Origin: Pseudonocardia oceani
GTDB taxonomy: Bacteria > Actinomycetota > Actinomycetes > Mycobacteriales > Pseudonocardiaceae
Direction of reading: 5' to 3'
NCBI RefSeq assembly: GCF_019263585.2
Contig: NZ_JADQDF010000001.1
Coordinates: 1,798,001-1,862,000 of the forward strand
Length of the DNA stretch: 64,000 nt
In this document: positions 42,581-51,191 of the stretch, one piece after another
Position numbering within the stretch: position 1 is the stretch's first letter
Layout of the letters: every line of letters starts with the position of its first letter
The notes under the pieces: generated by a model
What the model saw: the letters and a program-made list of their open reading frames with translations, nothing else
What the model was told of the DNA's origin: nothing
The model's database searches: none
Position numbers and translations under genes: made by a program

Positions 42581-43114
42581 GTGTCCGTCGTCGAGTCGGT
42601 GCTGGCCCAGATCCCCCAGCCGTACCGCTCCGTGGCCATCAAGCACCGCGAGCTGATCAAGTTCGCCATGGTCGGCGGCACCACGTGGATCATCGACACC
42701 GCCGTGTTCCTGCTGCTGAAGAGCACGGTGCTGGTCGAGAAGCCGCTCACCGCGAAGATCATCGCAGTGCTGGTGGCGACCATCGCCTCGTACGTGCTCA
42801 ACCGCGAGTGGTCCTTCCGCACCCGCGGCGGCCGGGAGACCCACCACGAGGCCCTGCTGTTCTTCCTGGTCAGCGGCATCGGGGTGGCCGTCTACACGGC
42901 ACCCTTGGCCGTGTCGCGGTACCTGCTGCACCTGAGCGTGCCCGAGGTCAGCCTGTTCACCCAGGAGGTCGCCGACTTCGTCAGCGGCCAGATCGTCGGC
43001 GTCCTGCTGGGCATGGCGTTCCGGTGGTGGGCCTTCCGCCGCTTCGTCTTCCCGGACGAGGACGTGCGGCGGCAGGTGCCGGAGGCCGACGCGCCGGACC
43101 GCCCGAAGGCCTGA
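42581..43114 (+). CDS. GtrA-family membrane protein
   Basis: A 177-residue protein with four predicted membrane helices: LIKFAMVGGTTWIIDTAVFL, IIAVLVATIASYVLNREWSF, ALLFFLVSGIGVAVYTAP and a C-terminal VGVLLGMAFRWWAFRRFVF. The FxxVGxxxxxxD start and the NREWSFR motif are family hallmarks. GtrA proteins are thought to flip undecaprenyl- or decaprenyl-phosphate-linked sugars; Rv3277 occupies this position. GTG 42581 is preceded by GGAAGG. It converges with a histidine kinase gene; a repeat element lies between. Confidence 0.9.
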   Translation: MSVVESVLAQIPQPYRSVAIKHRELIKFAMVGGTTWIIDTAVFLLLKSTVLVEKPLTAKIIAVLVATIASYVLNREWSFRTRGGRETHHEALLFFLVSGIGVAVYTAPLAVSRYLLHLSVPEVSLFTQEVADFVSGQIVGVLLGMAFRWWAFRRFVFPDEDVRRQVPEADAPDRPKA

Positions 43115-43122
43115 CCGGACCG

Positions 43123-43193
43123 CGTGATCGCCGGGACCGCAGCGTCACGGTCCCGCCGACGACCCTGACGTCAGGTTCCCGGTGATCACCGGG
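43123..43193. repeat. ~72-bp GATC-bounded repeat, copy B
   Basis: Starts GCGTGATCGCCGGGACCGCA, contains CACGGTCCCGCCGACGACCC and ends GGTGATCACCGGG. It shares the inner CCCGCCGACGACCC word with copy A at 4228. It fills the gap between two convergent genes and could act as a bidirectional terminator. Confidence 0.65.
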
Positions 43194-43197
43194 AACC

Positions 43198-44463
43198 TCA
43201 GCGCGGGCTGCTCGGCAACCGCCCCGGCGCCACGACGTCGTCCGCGCGGGCGGCGGGCAGGAAGATCGTGAAGGTCGGGGGGCGGGCGCGGGAGAGCTCC
43301 AGCCGTCCCCCGTCCGCCTCGACCAGCGCCCGGGCCAGGGCCAGGCCGATGCCGGTGGACGACCCGACCGACACCCCGCGTTCGAACACGTGCGCCACGA
43401 GCTCCTCCGGCACGCCGTCGCCGGCGTCGGTCACCTCGATGACCAGGCTCTTCTCGGTGGCCCGCGCCGCCACGACGACGGTGCCGCCGCCGTGGCGCAG
43501 CGCGTTGTCCAGCAGCGCGCCGACCGACTCACGGATGCGGGCGGGCGTCACGCGGGCGAGCAGGCCCTCGGGCACGCGCATCTTCAGCGCCCGCCCGGCC
43601 GCCCTCAGCGCGGGCCGCCACTCCTGCGCGACCGCCTCCAGCCCGGCCCGCAGGTCCACCGGCTCGGCGCCGGCCGCGCGGGCGGCGCGGGCCGCCTCCA
43701 ACAGGTCGTCGAGGACGGCGGACAGCTTCTCGGCCTGCTCCAGCGCGGCGAGGGCCTCGGAGCGGGCGCTGGGGTCGGGGTGGGTGGTGAGCTCGTCGAG
43801 GCGCAGCTGCAGGGCGGTGAGCCGGCTGCGCAGCTGGTGGGAGACGTCCCCGACGAGCTGGCGCTCGCGCTGGACGAGCTCGGCGAGCGCGGCGGCGGAG
43901 GCGTCGAGGACCTCGGACACGGCGTCCAGCTCGGGGATGCCGTGGCGGGCCGGCGCGGAGCGGAAGTCGCCGGCGCCGAGGCGGGCCGCGCGATCGGCGA
44001 CGTCGCCCAGTGGCTCGGCGAGGCGCCGCGCCGTGAGCGTGGCGACGACGGTCCCGACCGCCACCGACAGCACCACGAGCAGCAGCACCACGAGCGTGAC
44101 CTGCACCTGCTGCCCGAGCAGCACCGCCCGCGGCTCCTGCATCGTGGCCGTGCCGCCGGAGCCGAGCGGGAGGGTCTCGGTGACCGGGTCCTCCCCCACG
44201 TCCTCGCCGATCACCAGCGGCGCGCGCCCGGCCTGCTCCAGCACCAGCCGCCCGCCCGCGGGAACGGCCAGCTCCAGCCCGGGGACGTCGACGGCGGCGC
44301 CGGGACCCTCCAGCCGGGTCGCGACCTGCTCGAGCCGGGAGGTCAGCTCGGCGCGGTCGAAGTCGTCGACGAGCTGCCACGTGGTGATCGCCAGCGGCCC
44401 GCCCAGCACCAGCGCGGTGAGGGCGACGACCAGCAGCGTCGACTGCAGGATCCGGCGGCGCAC
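43198..44463 (-). CDS. Sensor histidine kinase
   Basis: A 421-residue two-helix membrane kinase. Helix 1 (about 5-28), a short extracytoplasmic sensor (about 30-115), helix 2 (about 118-142), HAMP, H-box VGDVSHQLRSRLTAL (His near residue 207), N-box LLDNALRHGG and G-box STGIGLALARALVEADGG. Sensor is short, suggesting a membrane or envelope stimulus. It follows its response regulator by 10 bases. No orthologue name is claimed. Confidence 0.92.
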   Translation of the reverse strand: MRRRILQSTLLVVALTALVLGGPLAITTWQLVDDFDRAELTSRLEQVATRLEGPGAAVDVPGLELAVPAGGRLVLEQAGRAPLVIGEDVGEDPVTETLPLGSGGTATMQEPRAVLLGQQVQVTLVVLLLVVLSVAVGTVVATLTARRLAEPLGDVADRAARLGAGDFRSAPARHGIPELDAVSEVLDASAAALAELVQRERQLVGDVSHQLRSRLTALQLRLDELTTHPDPSARSEALAALEQAEKLSAVLDDLLEAARAARAAGAEPVDLRAGLEAVAQEWRPALRAAGRALKMRVPEGLLARVTPARIRESVGALLDNALRHGGGTVVVAARATEKSLVIEVTDAGDGVPEELVAHVFERGVSVGSSTGIGLALARALVEADGGRLELSRARPPTFTIFLPAARADDVVAPGRLPSSPR

Positions 44464-44473
44464 GGCGTCGGCC

Positions 44474-45130
44474 TCAGTCGTGGTTGAAGCGGAAGCCGAC
44501 GCCGCGGACCGTCGCGATCCGCCGCTCCCCGCCGATCTTGCGGCGCAGCCAGGACATGTGCATGTCCAGCGTCTTCGACGTCTTCATCTCCGGGTCGTTC
44601 CACACCTCGCGCAGGATCTCCTCGCGCGTGACGACCTGCCCCGCGCGCAGCAGCAGCACCCGCAGCAGCTCGAACTCCTTGTTCGCGAGCCCGACCTCCT
44701 CGCCGTCGACGAGCACCCGCCGCCCGGACAGCTCCATCCGCACCCCGGCCACCTCCACCGCCTCCGGGGTGAGCCGGCGCAGCAGCGCCCGGACCCGCGC
44801 GAGCAGCTCCGCGAGCCGGAACGGCTTGCCGACGTAGTCGTCGGCCCCCGCGTCGAGCCCCACGACGAAGTCGACCTCGTCGGTGCGCGCGGTGAGCATG
44901 AGCACCGGCAGGTCGGAGTGGTCCAGCCGCACCCGCCGGCAGACCTCCAGCCCGTCCATGCCGGGCAGGCCGAGGTCGAGCACGAGCAGGTCGACGTCGC
45001 CGGCCTGCACACGGTCCAGCGCGGCGAGACCGTCGGTGGCCACCGCGACGGTGTAGCCCTCCCGGGTCAGCGCGCGGGAGAGCGGCTCGGCGATGGCGGC
45101 GTCGTCCTCGGCGAGCAGGACGGTCGTCAT
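44474..45130 (-). CDS. OmpR-family response regulator
   Basis: A 218-residue regulator: receiver with acidic LLAEDDAAIAEPL, phospho-acceptor Asp in LLVLDLGLPGMDG (near residue 51) and Lys in YVGKPFRLAEL, then a winged-helix output domain ending TVRGVGFRFNHD. It is the first gene of the two-gene system with the adjacent kinase. The start (ATG 45130) lies 33 bases from the divergent HisN gene. The regulon is unknown. Confidence 0.93.
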   Translation of the reverse strand: MTTVLLAEDDAAIAEPLSRALTREGYTVAVATDGLAALDRVQAGDVDLLVLDLGLPGMDGLEVCRRVRLDHSDLPVLMLTARTDEVDFVVGLDAGADDYVGKPFRLAELLARVRALLRRLTPEAVEVAGVRMELSGRRVLVDGEEVGLANKEFELLRVLLLRAGQVVTREEILREVWNDPEMKTSKTLDMHMSWLRRKIGGERRIATVRGVGFRFNHD

Positions 45131-45163
45131 GGTGGTCACACTAGGCCGGGCAGACTCACTGCT

Positions 45164-45931
45164 GTGAGCGACTCCGATCTCGACCTCGCCCTCCGCATGG
45201 CCGACGCCGCCGACGCCCTGAGCCTCGATCGGTTCCTGGCCGCCGACCTGCGGGTCGAGCGCAAGCCCGACCGCACGCCGGTCACCGACGCCGACACCGC
45301 CGTCGAGGAGTCCCTGCGCGCGCTGCTGGCGGCCGAGCGGCCCGGCGACGCGGTGCTCGGCGAGGAGGAGGGCGGCACCGTCGACGGGGCGGAGCGCGGC
45401 TGGGTGATCGATCCGATCGACGGCACGAAGAACTTCTCCCGCGGCGTCCCCGTGTGGGCCACGTTGATCGGGCTGACGGCGGCGGGCACCGCGAGCGTCG
45501 GCGTCGTGAGCGCCCCCGCGCTGGGGCGGCGCTGGTGGGCCGCGCCCGGGGAGGGCGCCTGGACCCGCGACTCCCCCACCGCGGCGCCCCGGCGGATCGC
45601 GGTGTCCGGGGTGGCCGACCTCGGCGACGCCTACGCCTCCACCACCGACGCCCGCGGCCTGGGCGAGCGCTGGGCCCGCCTGGGCGCAGCGGTGTGGGAG
45701 ACGCGCGCGTTCGGCGACTTCTGGCAGCACTGCCTCGTCGCCGAGGGCGCGATCGACGTCGCCGTCGACGCCGCCGCCAACCCCTGGGACCTCGCCGCCC
45801 TGGTGCCGATCGTCCGCGAGGCGGGCGGGCGGCTGGGTTCGCTGGACGGGGCCGACGGCTTCGCCGGAGGCGACGGCATCTCCACCAACGGCCTCCTGCA
45901 CGCCGCCGCCCTGGCCGTCCTCACCCCCTGA
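45164..45931 (+). CDS. hisN: Histidinol-phosphatase (inositol monophosphatase fold)
   Basis: A 255-residue Mg-dependent phosphatase of the IMPase fold; actinobacterial members at this similarity level are HisN, acting in histidine synthesis, although inositol- or fructose-bisphosphate substrates cannot be excluded. Motifs: EEEGGTVDG (metal Glu), WVIDPIDGTKNFSRGVPVWA (central metal site) and DAAANPWDLAALVPIVREAGG (third metal Asp). GTG 45164 starts divergently from the response regulator. Confidence 0.85.
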   Translation: MSDSDLDLALRMADAADALSLDRFLAADLRVERKPDRTPVTDADTAVEESLRALLAAERPGDAVLGEEEGGTVDGAERGWVIDPIDGTKNFSRGVPVWATLIGLTAAGTASVGVVSAPALGRRWWAAPGEGAWTRDSPTAAPRRIAVSGVADLGDAYASTTDARGLGERWARLGAAVWETRAFGDFWQHCLVAEGAIDVAVDAAANPWDLAALVPIVREAGGRLGSLDGADGFAGGDGISTNGLLHAAALAVLTP

Positions 45932-45937
45932 CCCTCC

Positions 45938-46110
45938 CCGCCGAGTTTGCCGCGAGACCCGGCGAGTCTGCCGCCGACGCACGCCGTCTTGGCCGATCGC
46001 GCACACGCAGCCGCACCCCATCGGCGAACTCGCGCCGCGAACCGGACGACTCGCCGGGCGGGATCGGACAACTCGCCGGGGGCGTGCGGACAACTCGCGG
46101 GGGTGTCGGG
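45938..46110. repeat. AACTCGC repeat array upstream of prfC
   Basis: Four direct units begin at 46022, 46043, 46065 and 46087 (CGGCGAACTCGC, CGGACGACTCGC, CGGACAACTCGC, CGGACAACTCGC), at 21-22 base spacing. Two inverted relatives, CCGAGTTTGCCG (45940) and GGCGAGTCTGCC (45961), lie before them. The array lies between hisN and prfC and could form extended stems. No protein-coding frame is evident. Confidence 0.7.
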
Positions 46111-46157
46111 GTAGGCGCGAGCTGCTGCCCGCGGGACGGCCGTAACCTGGAGCCACC

Positions 46158-47774
46158 ATGACCGAGCCGCTCACCCGACCCGCCCCCGCCGGCTCCATCG
46201 CCGCCCAGGCGCTGCGCCGGCGCACCTTCGCCGTGATCTCCCACCCCGACGCGGGCAAGTCGACGCTCACCGAGGCGCTCGCCCTGCACGCCGAGGTGAT
46301 CGACTCCGCGGGCGCGGTGCACGGCAAGGCCGGGCGCAAGGGCGTGACCTCGGACTGGATGGAGATGGAGCGCGCCCGCGGCATCTCCATCACCTCCGCG
46401 GTGCTGCAGTTCAGCTACCGCGACCACGTGATCAACCTGCTCGACACCCCCGGCCACGGCGACTTCTCCGAGGACACCTACCGCGTCCTCGCCGCCGTCG
46501 ACGCCGCCGTGATGCTGCTCGACGCGTCGAAGGGCCTCGAGGCCCAGACCCTCAAGCTGTTCGACGTCTGCCGCAGCCGCGGGATCCCGGTGCTCACGTT
46601 CGTCAACAAGTGGGACGTGCCCGGGCGCGAGGCCCTGGAGCTGCTCGACGAGGTGGAGCAGACGATCGGGCTGCGGCCGATGCCCGTCACGTGGCCGGTC
46701 GGCATCGCGGGCGACCTGCGCGGCGTCGTCGAGTGCGCCACCGGCGAGCTGCGCCGCTACGCCCGCACCGCGGGCGGCGCGACGAAGGGCGAGGTCGAGG
46801 TCCTCACGCCGGAGCAGGCCGCCGAGCAGGAGCCGCTCTACACCGAGACCGTGCTCGACGAGCTGGAGCTGCTGCGCGAGATCGGCGCGGAGTTCGACGA
46901 GGACGACTACCTCGCCGGCACCGCGACGCCCGTCCTGTTCGGCGCCGCCCGCCACGGCGTCGGCGTGGGCCGCCTGCTCGACGCCCTCGTCGACCTCGCC
47001 CCGGCCCCCGCCCCGCGCCCCGACGCCGAGGGCGCGCCGCGCGAGCTCGACACCCCGCTGTCGGGCCTGGTGTTCAAGGTGCAGGCCGGCATGGACCGCA
47101 GCCACCGCGACCGCACCGCGTTCCTGCGCATCAACTCCGGCCGCTTCGAGCGCGGCATGGTCCTCACCCACGCCGGCACCGGCCGCCCGTTCGCCACGAA
47201 GTACGCGCAGGCGGTGTTCGGCCAGCAGCGCACCACGCTGGAGGAGGCCTTCCCCGGCGACATCGTGGGCCTGGTCAACGCGGGTGCGCTGCGCCCCGGC
47301 GACACGCTCTACGCCGACGACCCGGTGCAGTTCCCGGCGATCCCGAGCTTCGCCCCCGAGCACTTCGCGGTGGTGCGGGCCAAGGACGCGGGCCGCTACA
47401 AGCAGTTCCGGCGCGGGATCTCCCAGCTCGACTCCGAGGGCGTCATCCAGGTGCTGCGCTCGGACCGCCGCGGCGACCAGGCGCCCGTGCTCGCCGCCGT
47501 CGGCCCGCTGCAGTTCGAGGTGGTCACCGCACGGCTGTCCGACGAGTTCGGCGCGCCGGTGTCGCTGGAGCAGCTGAACTACACCGTCGCCCGCCTCACC
47601 GACGAGGCCGGTGCGCTCGTGCTGAACAAGGAGAGCGAGACCGAGGTGCTGCAGCGCTCGGTCGACGGCGCGCTGCTCGCGGTGTTCGTCAACAAGTGGC
47701 GGATGGAGACGATCCGGCGCAAGCACGAGGGCGTCATGATGGAGCCGCTGCTCGCCGGGGCCGTCGACCGCTGA
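46158..47774 (+). CDS. prfC: Peptide chain release factor 3
   Basis: Translational GTPase that recycles RF1/RF2 from terminating ribosomes. The 538-residue protein has G1 VISHPDAGKSTLTE, switch I/II region RGISITSAVLQF and LLDTPGHGDFSEDTYR, and G4 TFVNKWDVPGRE. The domain III-type C-terminus DEFGAPVSLEQLNYTVARL distinguishes RF3 from EF-G. ATG 46158 is preceded by CTGGAG. RF3 is patchy in actinobacteria and lies outside the conserved block. The AACTCGC repeats precede it. Confidence 0.97.
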   Translation: MTEPLTRPAPAGSIAAQALRRRTFAVISHPDAGKSTLTEALALHAEVIDSAGAVHGKAGRKGVTSDWMEMERARGISITSAVLQFSYRDHVINLLDTPGHGDFSEDTYRVLAAVDAAVMLLDASKGLEAQTLKLFDVCRSRGIPVLTFVNKWDVPGREALELLDEVEQTIGLRPMPVTWPVGIAGDLRGVVECATGELRRYARTAGGATKGEVEVLTPEQAAEQEPLYTETVLDELELLREIGAEFDEDDYLAGTATPVLFGAARHGVGVGRLLDALVDLAPAPAPRPDAEGAPRELDTPLSGLVFKVQAGMDRSHRDRTAFLRINSGRFERGMVLTHAGTGRPFATKYAQAVFGQQRTTLEEAFPGDIVGLVNAGALRPGDTLYADDPVQFPAIPSFAPEHFAVVRAKDAGRYKQFRRGISQLDSEGVIQVLRSDRRGDQAPVLAAVGPLQFEVVTARLSDEFGAPVSLEQLNYTVARLTDEAGALVLNKESETEVLQRSVDGALLAVFVNKWRMETIRRKHEGVMMEPLLAGAVDR

Positions 47775-47820
47775 GCCCTCGCACCGGGGCAACTCTCACG
47801 TAGCCGTAGAGTCGCCGTCC

Positions 47821-49275
47821 GTGACCCGCCCCGCCTGGCTCGCTCCCCGCGTCCTGCGCACCGAGGCCCTCTCCGGACTCGTCGTCGCCCTCGCCCTCAT
47901 CCCCGAGGCCATCGCCTTCTCGATCATCGCGGGGGTCGACCCGCGCGTCGGGCTGTTCGCCTCGGTCACGATGGCGATCACCATCGCCTTCACCGGCGGG
48001 CGGCCCGCGATGATCTCCGCGGCCACCGGGGCGGTGGCGCTCGTCGTCGCCCCGCTGGTCCGCGACCACGGCCTCCAGTACCTCATCGCGGCCGTGCTCC
48101 TGGGCGGCGCGATCCAGATCGCGCTGGGCGTGGCCGGCACGGCGCGGCTGATGCGGTTCGTGCCGCGCAGCGTGATGGTCGGCTTCGTCAACGCGCTGGC
48201 GATCCTGATCTTCGCCTCGCAGCTGCCCTACCTGGTCGGGATCCCGTGGTCGGCGTGGGTGCTGCTCGCGGTGGCGCTCGCCGTGCTCGTGGTGCTGCCC
48301 CGGCTCACCTCCGCCGTGCCGGCCCCGCTGGTGGCGATCGTGGCGCTCACCGCGTTCACCGTGTTCGCGGGCGTCACCGTGCCGACGGTCGGCGACCAGG
48401 GCGAGCTGCCCGACGGCCTCCCCGTCCTCGGCCTGCCCGACGTCCCGCTCACGTTCGGCACGTTGGCGATCATCGCGCCGTACGCGCTCGCGATGGCGGT
48501 GGTCGGGCTGCTGGAGTCGCTCATGACGGCCAAGCTCGTCGACGAGATCACCGACACGCCCTCCGACAAGACGCGCGAGTCGTGGGGCCAGGGCGTCGCC
48601 AACATCGTCACCGGCCTGTTCGGCGGCATGGGCGGCTGCGCGATGATCGGCCAGACGATGATCAACGTGCGGTCCGGCGGGGCCCGCACCCGCGCGTCGA
48701 CGTTCCTCGCGGGCGCGTTCCTGCTCGTGCTGATGCTCGCGCTGGGCGACGTCGTGGGGACGATCCCGATGGTCGCGCTCGTCGCCGTGATGGTGATGGT
48801 CGCGGTCGGCACGTTCGACTGGCACAGCGTCGCCCCCGCCACCCTGCGCCGGATGCCCTACAGCGAGACCGCGGTGACGGTGGCGACGGTCGCGGTCACC
48901 GTGGCCACCCACAACCTCGCCTACGGGGTGGGCGTCGGCGTCGTGGTGGCGTCCGTGCTGTTCGCGCGGCGCGTGGCGCACGTGGTCGACGTGGCGGCCG
49001 AGCGCGACGACGAGAGGGCCGTCTACCGCGTCACCGGCCAGCTGTTCTTCGCCTCCTCCGGCGAGCTCGTCACGGCGTTCGACTACGCGGGCGACCCGCC
49101 GTCGGTCGTCGTCGACCTCTCCGGGGCGCAGGTCTGGGACGCCTCCACCGTCGCCGTCCTCGACACGATCACCGCGAAGTACCGCGCCCGCGGCACCACC
49201 GTGACGATCACCGGGATGGACCCGCGCAGCGCCTCGCGGCACGCGGCCCTGGCGGGGCACCTCGAGGCGGGGTGA
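47821..49275 (+). CDS. SulP-family anion transporter with STAS domain
   Basis: A 484-residue SLC26/SulP transporter. About 10-12 hydrophobic helices include the start TEALSGLVVALALIPEAIAF, the central GLFGGMGGCAMIGQTMIN (family signature with GG-C), and a C-terminal STAS domain (about 400-484: GQLFFASSGELVTAFDYAG, then VVVDLSGAQVWDASTVAVLD). Likely carries sulfate, bicarbonate or another anion; substrate not readable. GTG start at 47821. Its stop overlaps the MaoC-like start as GTGA. Confidence 0.93.
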   Translation: MTRPAWLAPRVLRTEALSGLVVALALIPEAIAFSIIAGVDPRVGLFASVTMAITIAFTGGRPAMISAATGAVALVVAPLVRDHGLQYLIAAVLLGGAIQIALGVAGTARLMRFVPRSVMVGFVNALAILIFASQLPYLVGIPWSAWVLLAVALAVLVVLPRLTSAVPAPLVAIVALTAFTVFAGVTVPTVGDQGELPDGLPVLGLPDVPLTFGTLAIIAPYALAMAVVGLLESLMTAKLVDEITDTPSDKTRESWGQGVANIVTGLFGGMGGCAMIGQTMINVRSGGARTRASTFLAGAFLLVLMLALGDVVGTIPMVALVAVMVMVAVGTFDWHSVAPATLRRMPYSETAVTVATVAVTVATHNLAYGVGVGVVVASVLFARRVAHVVDVAAERDDERAVYRVTGQLFFASSGELVTAFDYAGDPPSVVVDLSGAQVWDASTVAVLDTITAKYRARGTTVTITGMDPRSASRHAALAGHLEAG

Positions 49276-49736
49276 GCGATGATCGCCCGGTGACCGACCT
49301 GGCCTTCGAGGACCTCACCCCCGGCCGTGTGTTCGAGCTGGGCACGACGGTGGTCGACCGCGACGAGATGGTCGCCTTCGCCCGCCGCTTCGACCCCCAG
49401 CCCTTCCACCTCGACGACGAGGCCGCGTCGACCTCGCTGTTCGGCGCACTGGCCGCGTCGGGCTGGTTCACCGCCGGGCTGTGGATGCGGCTCTACGTCG
49501 ACGTGGTCCTCAACAACGCGACGTCGCTGGGCTCCCCCGGCGGCGAGGACATCGCCTGGCCCGCGCCCGTGTTCGCCGGAGACGAGCTGCGCGGCACCAT
49601 GGAGGTCCTCGACGCCCGCCGCTCCCGCAGTCGTCCGGGCCTGGGCCTGGTCACGCTGCGGGCGCAGCTGCACCGGGGCGACACCGAGGTCTTCCGCAGC
49701 ACGTTCACCGGGATGTTCGGCACGCGCGACGCGTGA
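49272..49736 (+). CDS. MaoC/hot-dog domain protein
   Basis: A 154-residue protein with the single hot-dog (R)-hydratase-like fold. FEDLTPGRVFELGTTVVDRD, FARRFDPQPFHLDDEAASTS (catalytic Asp/His of MaoC hydratases) and LFGALAASGWFTAGLWMRL are typical. It may hydrate enoyl thioesters, but many such proteins are uncharacterised. GTG 49272 overlaps the transporter stop; GTG 49290 is an alternative start. It converges with the HMG-CoA lyase gene 22 bases away. Confidence 0.82.
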   Translation: MSDDRPVTDLAFEDLTPGRVFELGTTVVDRDEMVAFARRFDPQPFHLDDEAASTSLFGALAASGWFTAGLWMRLYVDVVLNNATSLGSPGGEDIAWPAPVFAGDELRGTMEVLDARRSRSRPGLGLVTLRAQLHRGDTEVFRSTFTGMFGTRDA

Positions 49737-49758
49737 GGCCGCCGGGAGCCCGCCCGCG

Positions 49759-50694
49759 TCAGCCGGCGAGCGCCCGCACCACCCGCGAGGGCGACGGACG
49801 CCCCAGCTGCCCGGCCATCCACGCGCTGGTGGCCACGAGCGCGTCGAGGTCGACGCCGTGGGCGATGCCCAGCCCGTCGAGCATCCAGACGAGGTCCTCG
49901 GTGGCGAGGTTGCCGGTGGCCGACTCCGCGTAGGGGCAGCCGCCGAGGCCTCCCGCGCTGGCGTCGACGGTGGTGACGCCGCGGCGCAGCGCGGCGAGTG
50001 TGTTGGACAGCGCCTGCCCGTAGGTGTCGTGGAAGTGCACCGCCAGCCGCTCGACGGGGACGCCGCCCGCCACGCAGGCGTCGAGCACGGCGTCGACGTG
50101 GCCGGGGGTGCCGGTGCCGACGGTGTCGCCGAGGGAGAGCTGGTCGCAGCCCATGTCGACGAGCCGGCGCCCGACCGCGGCCACCTGCGCCGGGTCGACG
50201 GCCCCCTCCCACGGGTCGCCGAAGCACATGGAGACGTAGCCGCGCACGCGCAGACCCTCGGCGACCGCGCGCGTGACGACGGCGTCGAACATCGCGAACT
50301 GGGCGTCCAGCGAGCGGTTGAGGTTGCGCTGCGCGAACGTCTCGGTGGCGCTGGCGAACACCGCGACGTGCCCGACGCCCGACTCCAGCGCGCGGTCGAG
50401 GCCGCGCTCGTTGGGCACGAGCACCGGGTAGTCGACGCCGGGCGCGCGCGTGAGCCGGGCGAGCAGGTCGGCGGCGTCGGCGAGCTGGGGCACCCACTTC
50501 GGGTGCACGAAGCTCGTGGCCTCCAGCGTGCGCAGGCCGGTGCCGGCGAGGCGGTCGAGGAACTCCGCCTTGACCTCGACGGGCACGACCGCCTTCTCGT
50601 TCTGCAGGCCGTCGCGGGCCCCGACCTCGTAGATCGTGACGGACGAGGGCAGCCCCCCGGTGGGGACGGCCTGCGGAAGGGCTCGGTCAGACAT
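49759..50694 (-). CDS. Hydroxymethylglutaryl-CoA lyase
   Basis: A 311-residue TIM-barrel lyase of the HMGL family, cleaving HMG-CoA to acetyl-CoA and acetoacetate in leucine catabolism. Signatures: YEVGARDGLQNEKAVVPVEV, the TSFVHPKWVPQ loop, metal ligands in VHFHDTYGQAL, and the catalytic Cys loop GGLGGCPYAESATGNLATED. ATG 50694 overlaps the stop of the PH-domain gene by 8 bases. It belongs with acyl-CoA metabolism genes (accD5 lies downstream). Confidence 0.93.
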   Translation of the reverse strand: MSDRALPQAVPTGGLPSSVTIYEVGARDGLQNEKAVVPVEVKAEFLDRLAGTGLRTLEATSFVHPKWVPQLADAADLLARLTRAPGVDYPVLVPNERGLDRALESGVGHVAVFASATETFAQRNLNRSLDAQFAMFDAVVTRAVAEGLRVRGYVSMCFGDPWEGAVDPAQVAAVGRRLVDMGCDQLSLGDTVGTGTPGHVDAVLDACVAGGVPVERLAVHFHDTYGQALSNTLAALRRGVTTVDASAGGLGGCPYAESATGNLATEDLVWMLDGLGIAHGVDLDALVATSAWMAGQLGRPSPSRVVRALAG

Positions 50695-51172
50695 CGTCGG
50701 CGACCTCCTGGTACAGCAGTGCGTGGACCCGCTCGACCCGCGGGACGTCGGTGAACTCGAGCGGCTCGTCGGACGCCGACTCGATCACCAGGGTGCCGCA
50801 CCCGAGCACCCTCTCGAGCACGGTGTGACGGAACCGGACGCTGTGGATGCGGCTCATCGGGATGTCGATGCCGGTGCGCGCGAGCACGCCCTCGCGGACG
50901 AGCACCCGCCGCGTCGTGACGACGAAGTGCGTGGTGCGCCAGCGGACCACCGGCACGAGCGTGAGCCAGACGGCGAGACCGGCCCCGACGACGCCGAGCG
51001 CGAGCCAGGCCCACGGCGCCCAGGTCTGCTCGCGCACCAGCGCGGCGAGGAACACGCCGACGGCGACGACGAGCAGCAGGTGCAGGACCGGCCCGAGCAG
51101 CATCGTCGCGTGGGGGTGCGTGTGCAGCACGACCCGCTCACCGTCGACGAGCAGGTCATCGGGGTAGGCCAC
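50687..51172 (-). CDS. PH-domain membrane protein (Rv3278c-like)
   Basis: A 161-residue membrane protein with two N-terminal helices (MLLGPVLHLLLVVAVGVFL; WAWLALGVVGAGLAVWLTL) followed by a bPH2/DUF304 domain: RTTHFVVTTRRVLVREGVLA and TGIDIPMSRIHSVRFRHTVL. Function is unknown; it forms a conserved pair with birA. GTG 51172 lies 19 bases after birA and it is followed by overlapping HMG-CoA lyase. Confidence 0.9.
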   Translation of the reverse strand: MAYPDDLLVDGERVVLHTHPHATMLLGPVLHLLLVVAVGVFLAALVREQTWAPWAWLALGVVGAGLAVWLTLVPVVRWRTTHFVVTTRRVLVREGVLARTGIDIPMSRIHSVRFRHTVLERVLGCGTLVIESASDEPLEFTDVPRVERVHALLYQEVADDV

Positions 51173-51191
51173 CGGGCCACCGTAGTTGTGG

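Noticed and set aside
46022..46110. AACTCGC units as a CRISPR or iteron origin
   Set aside because: Units are short, directly abutting at 21-22 bases, with no unique spacers and no rep or dnaA gene nearby.
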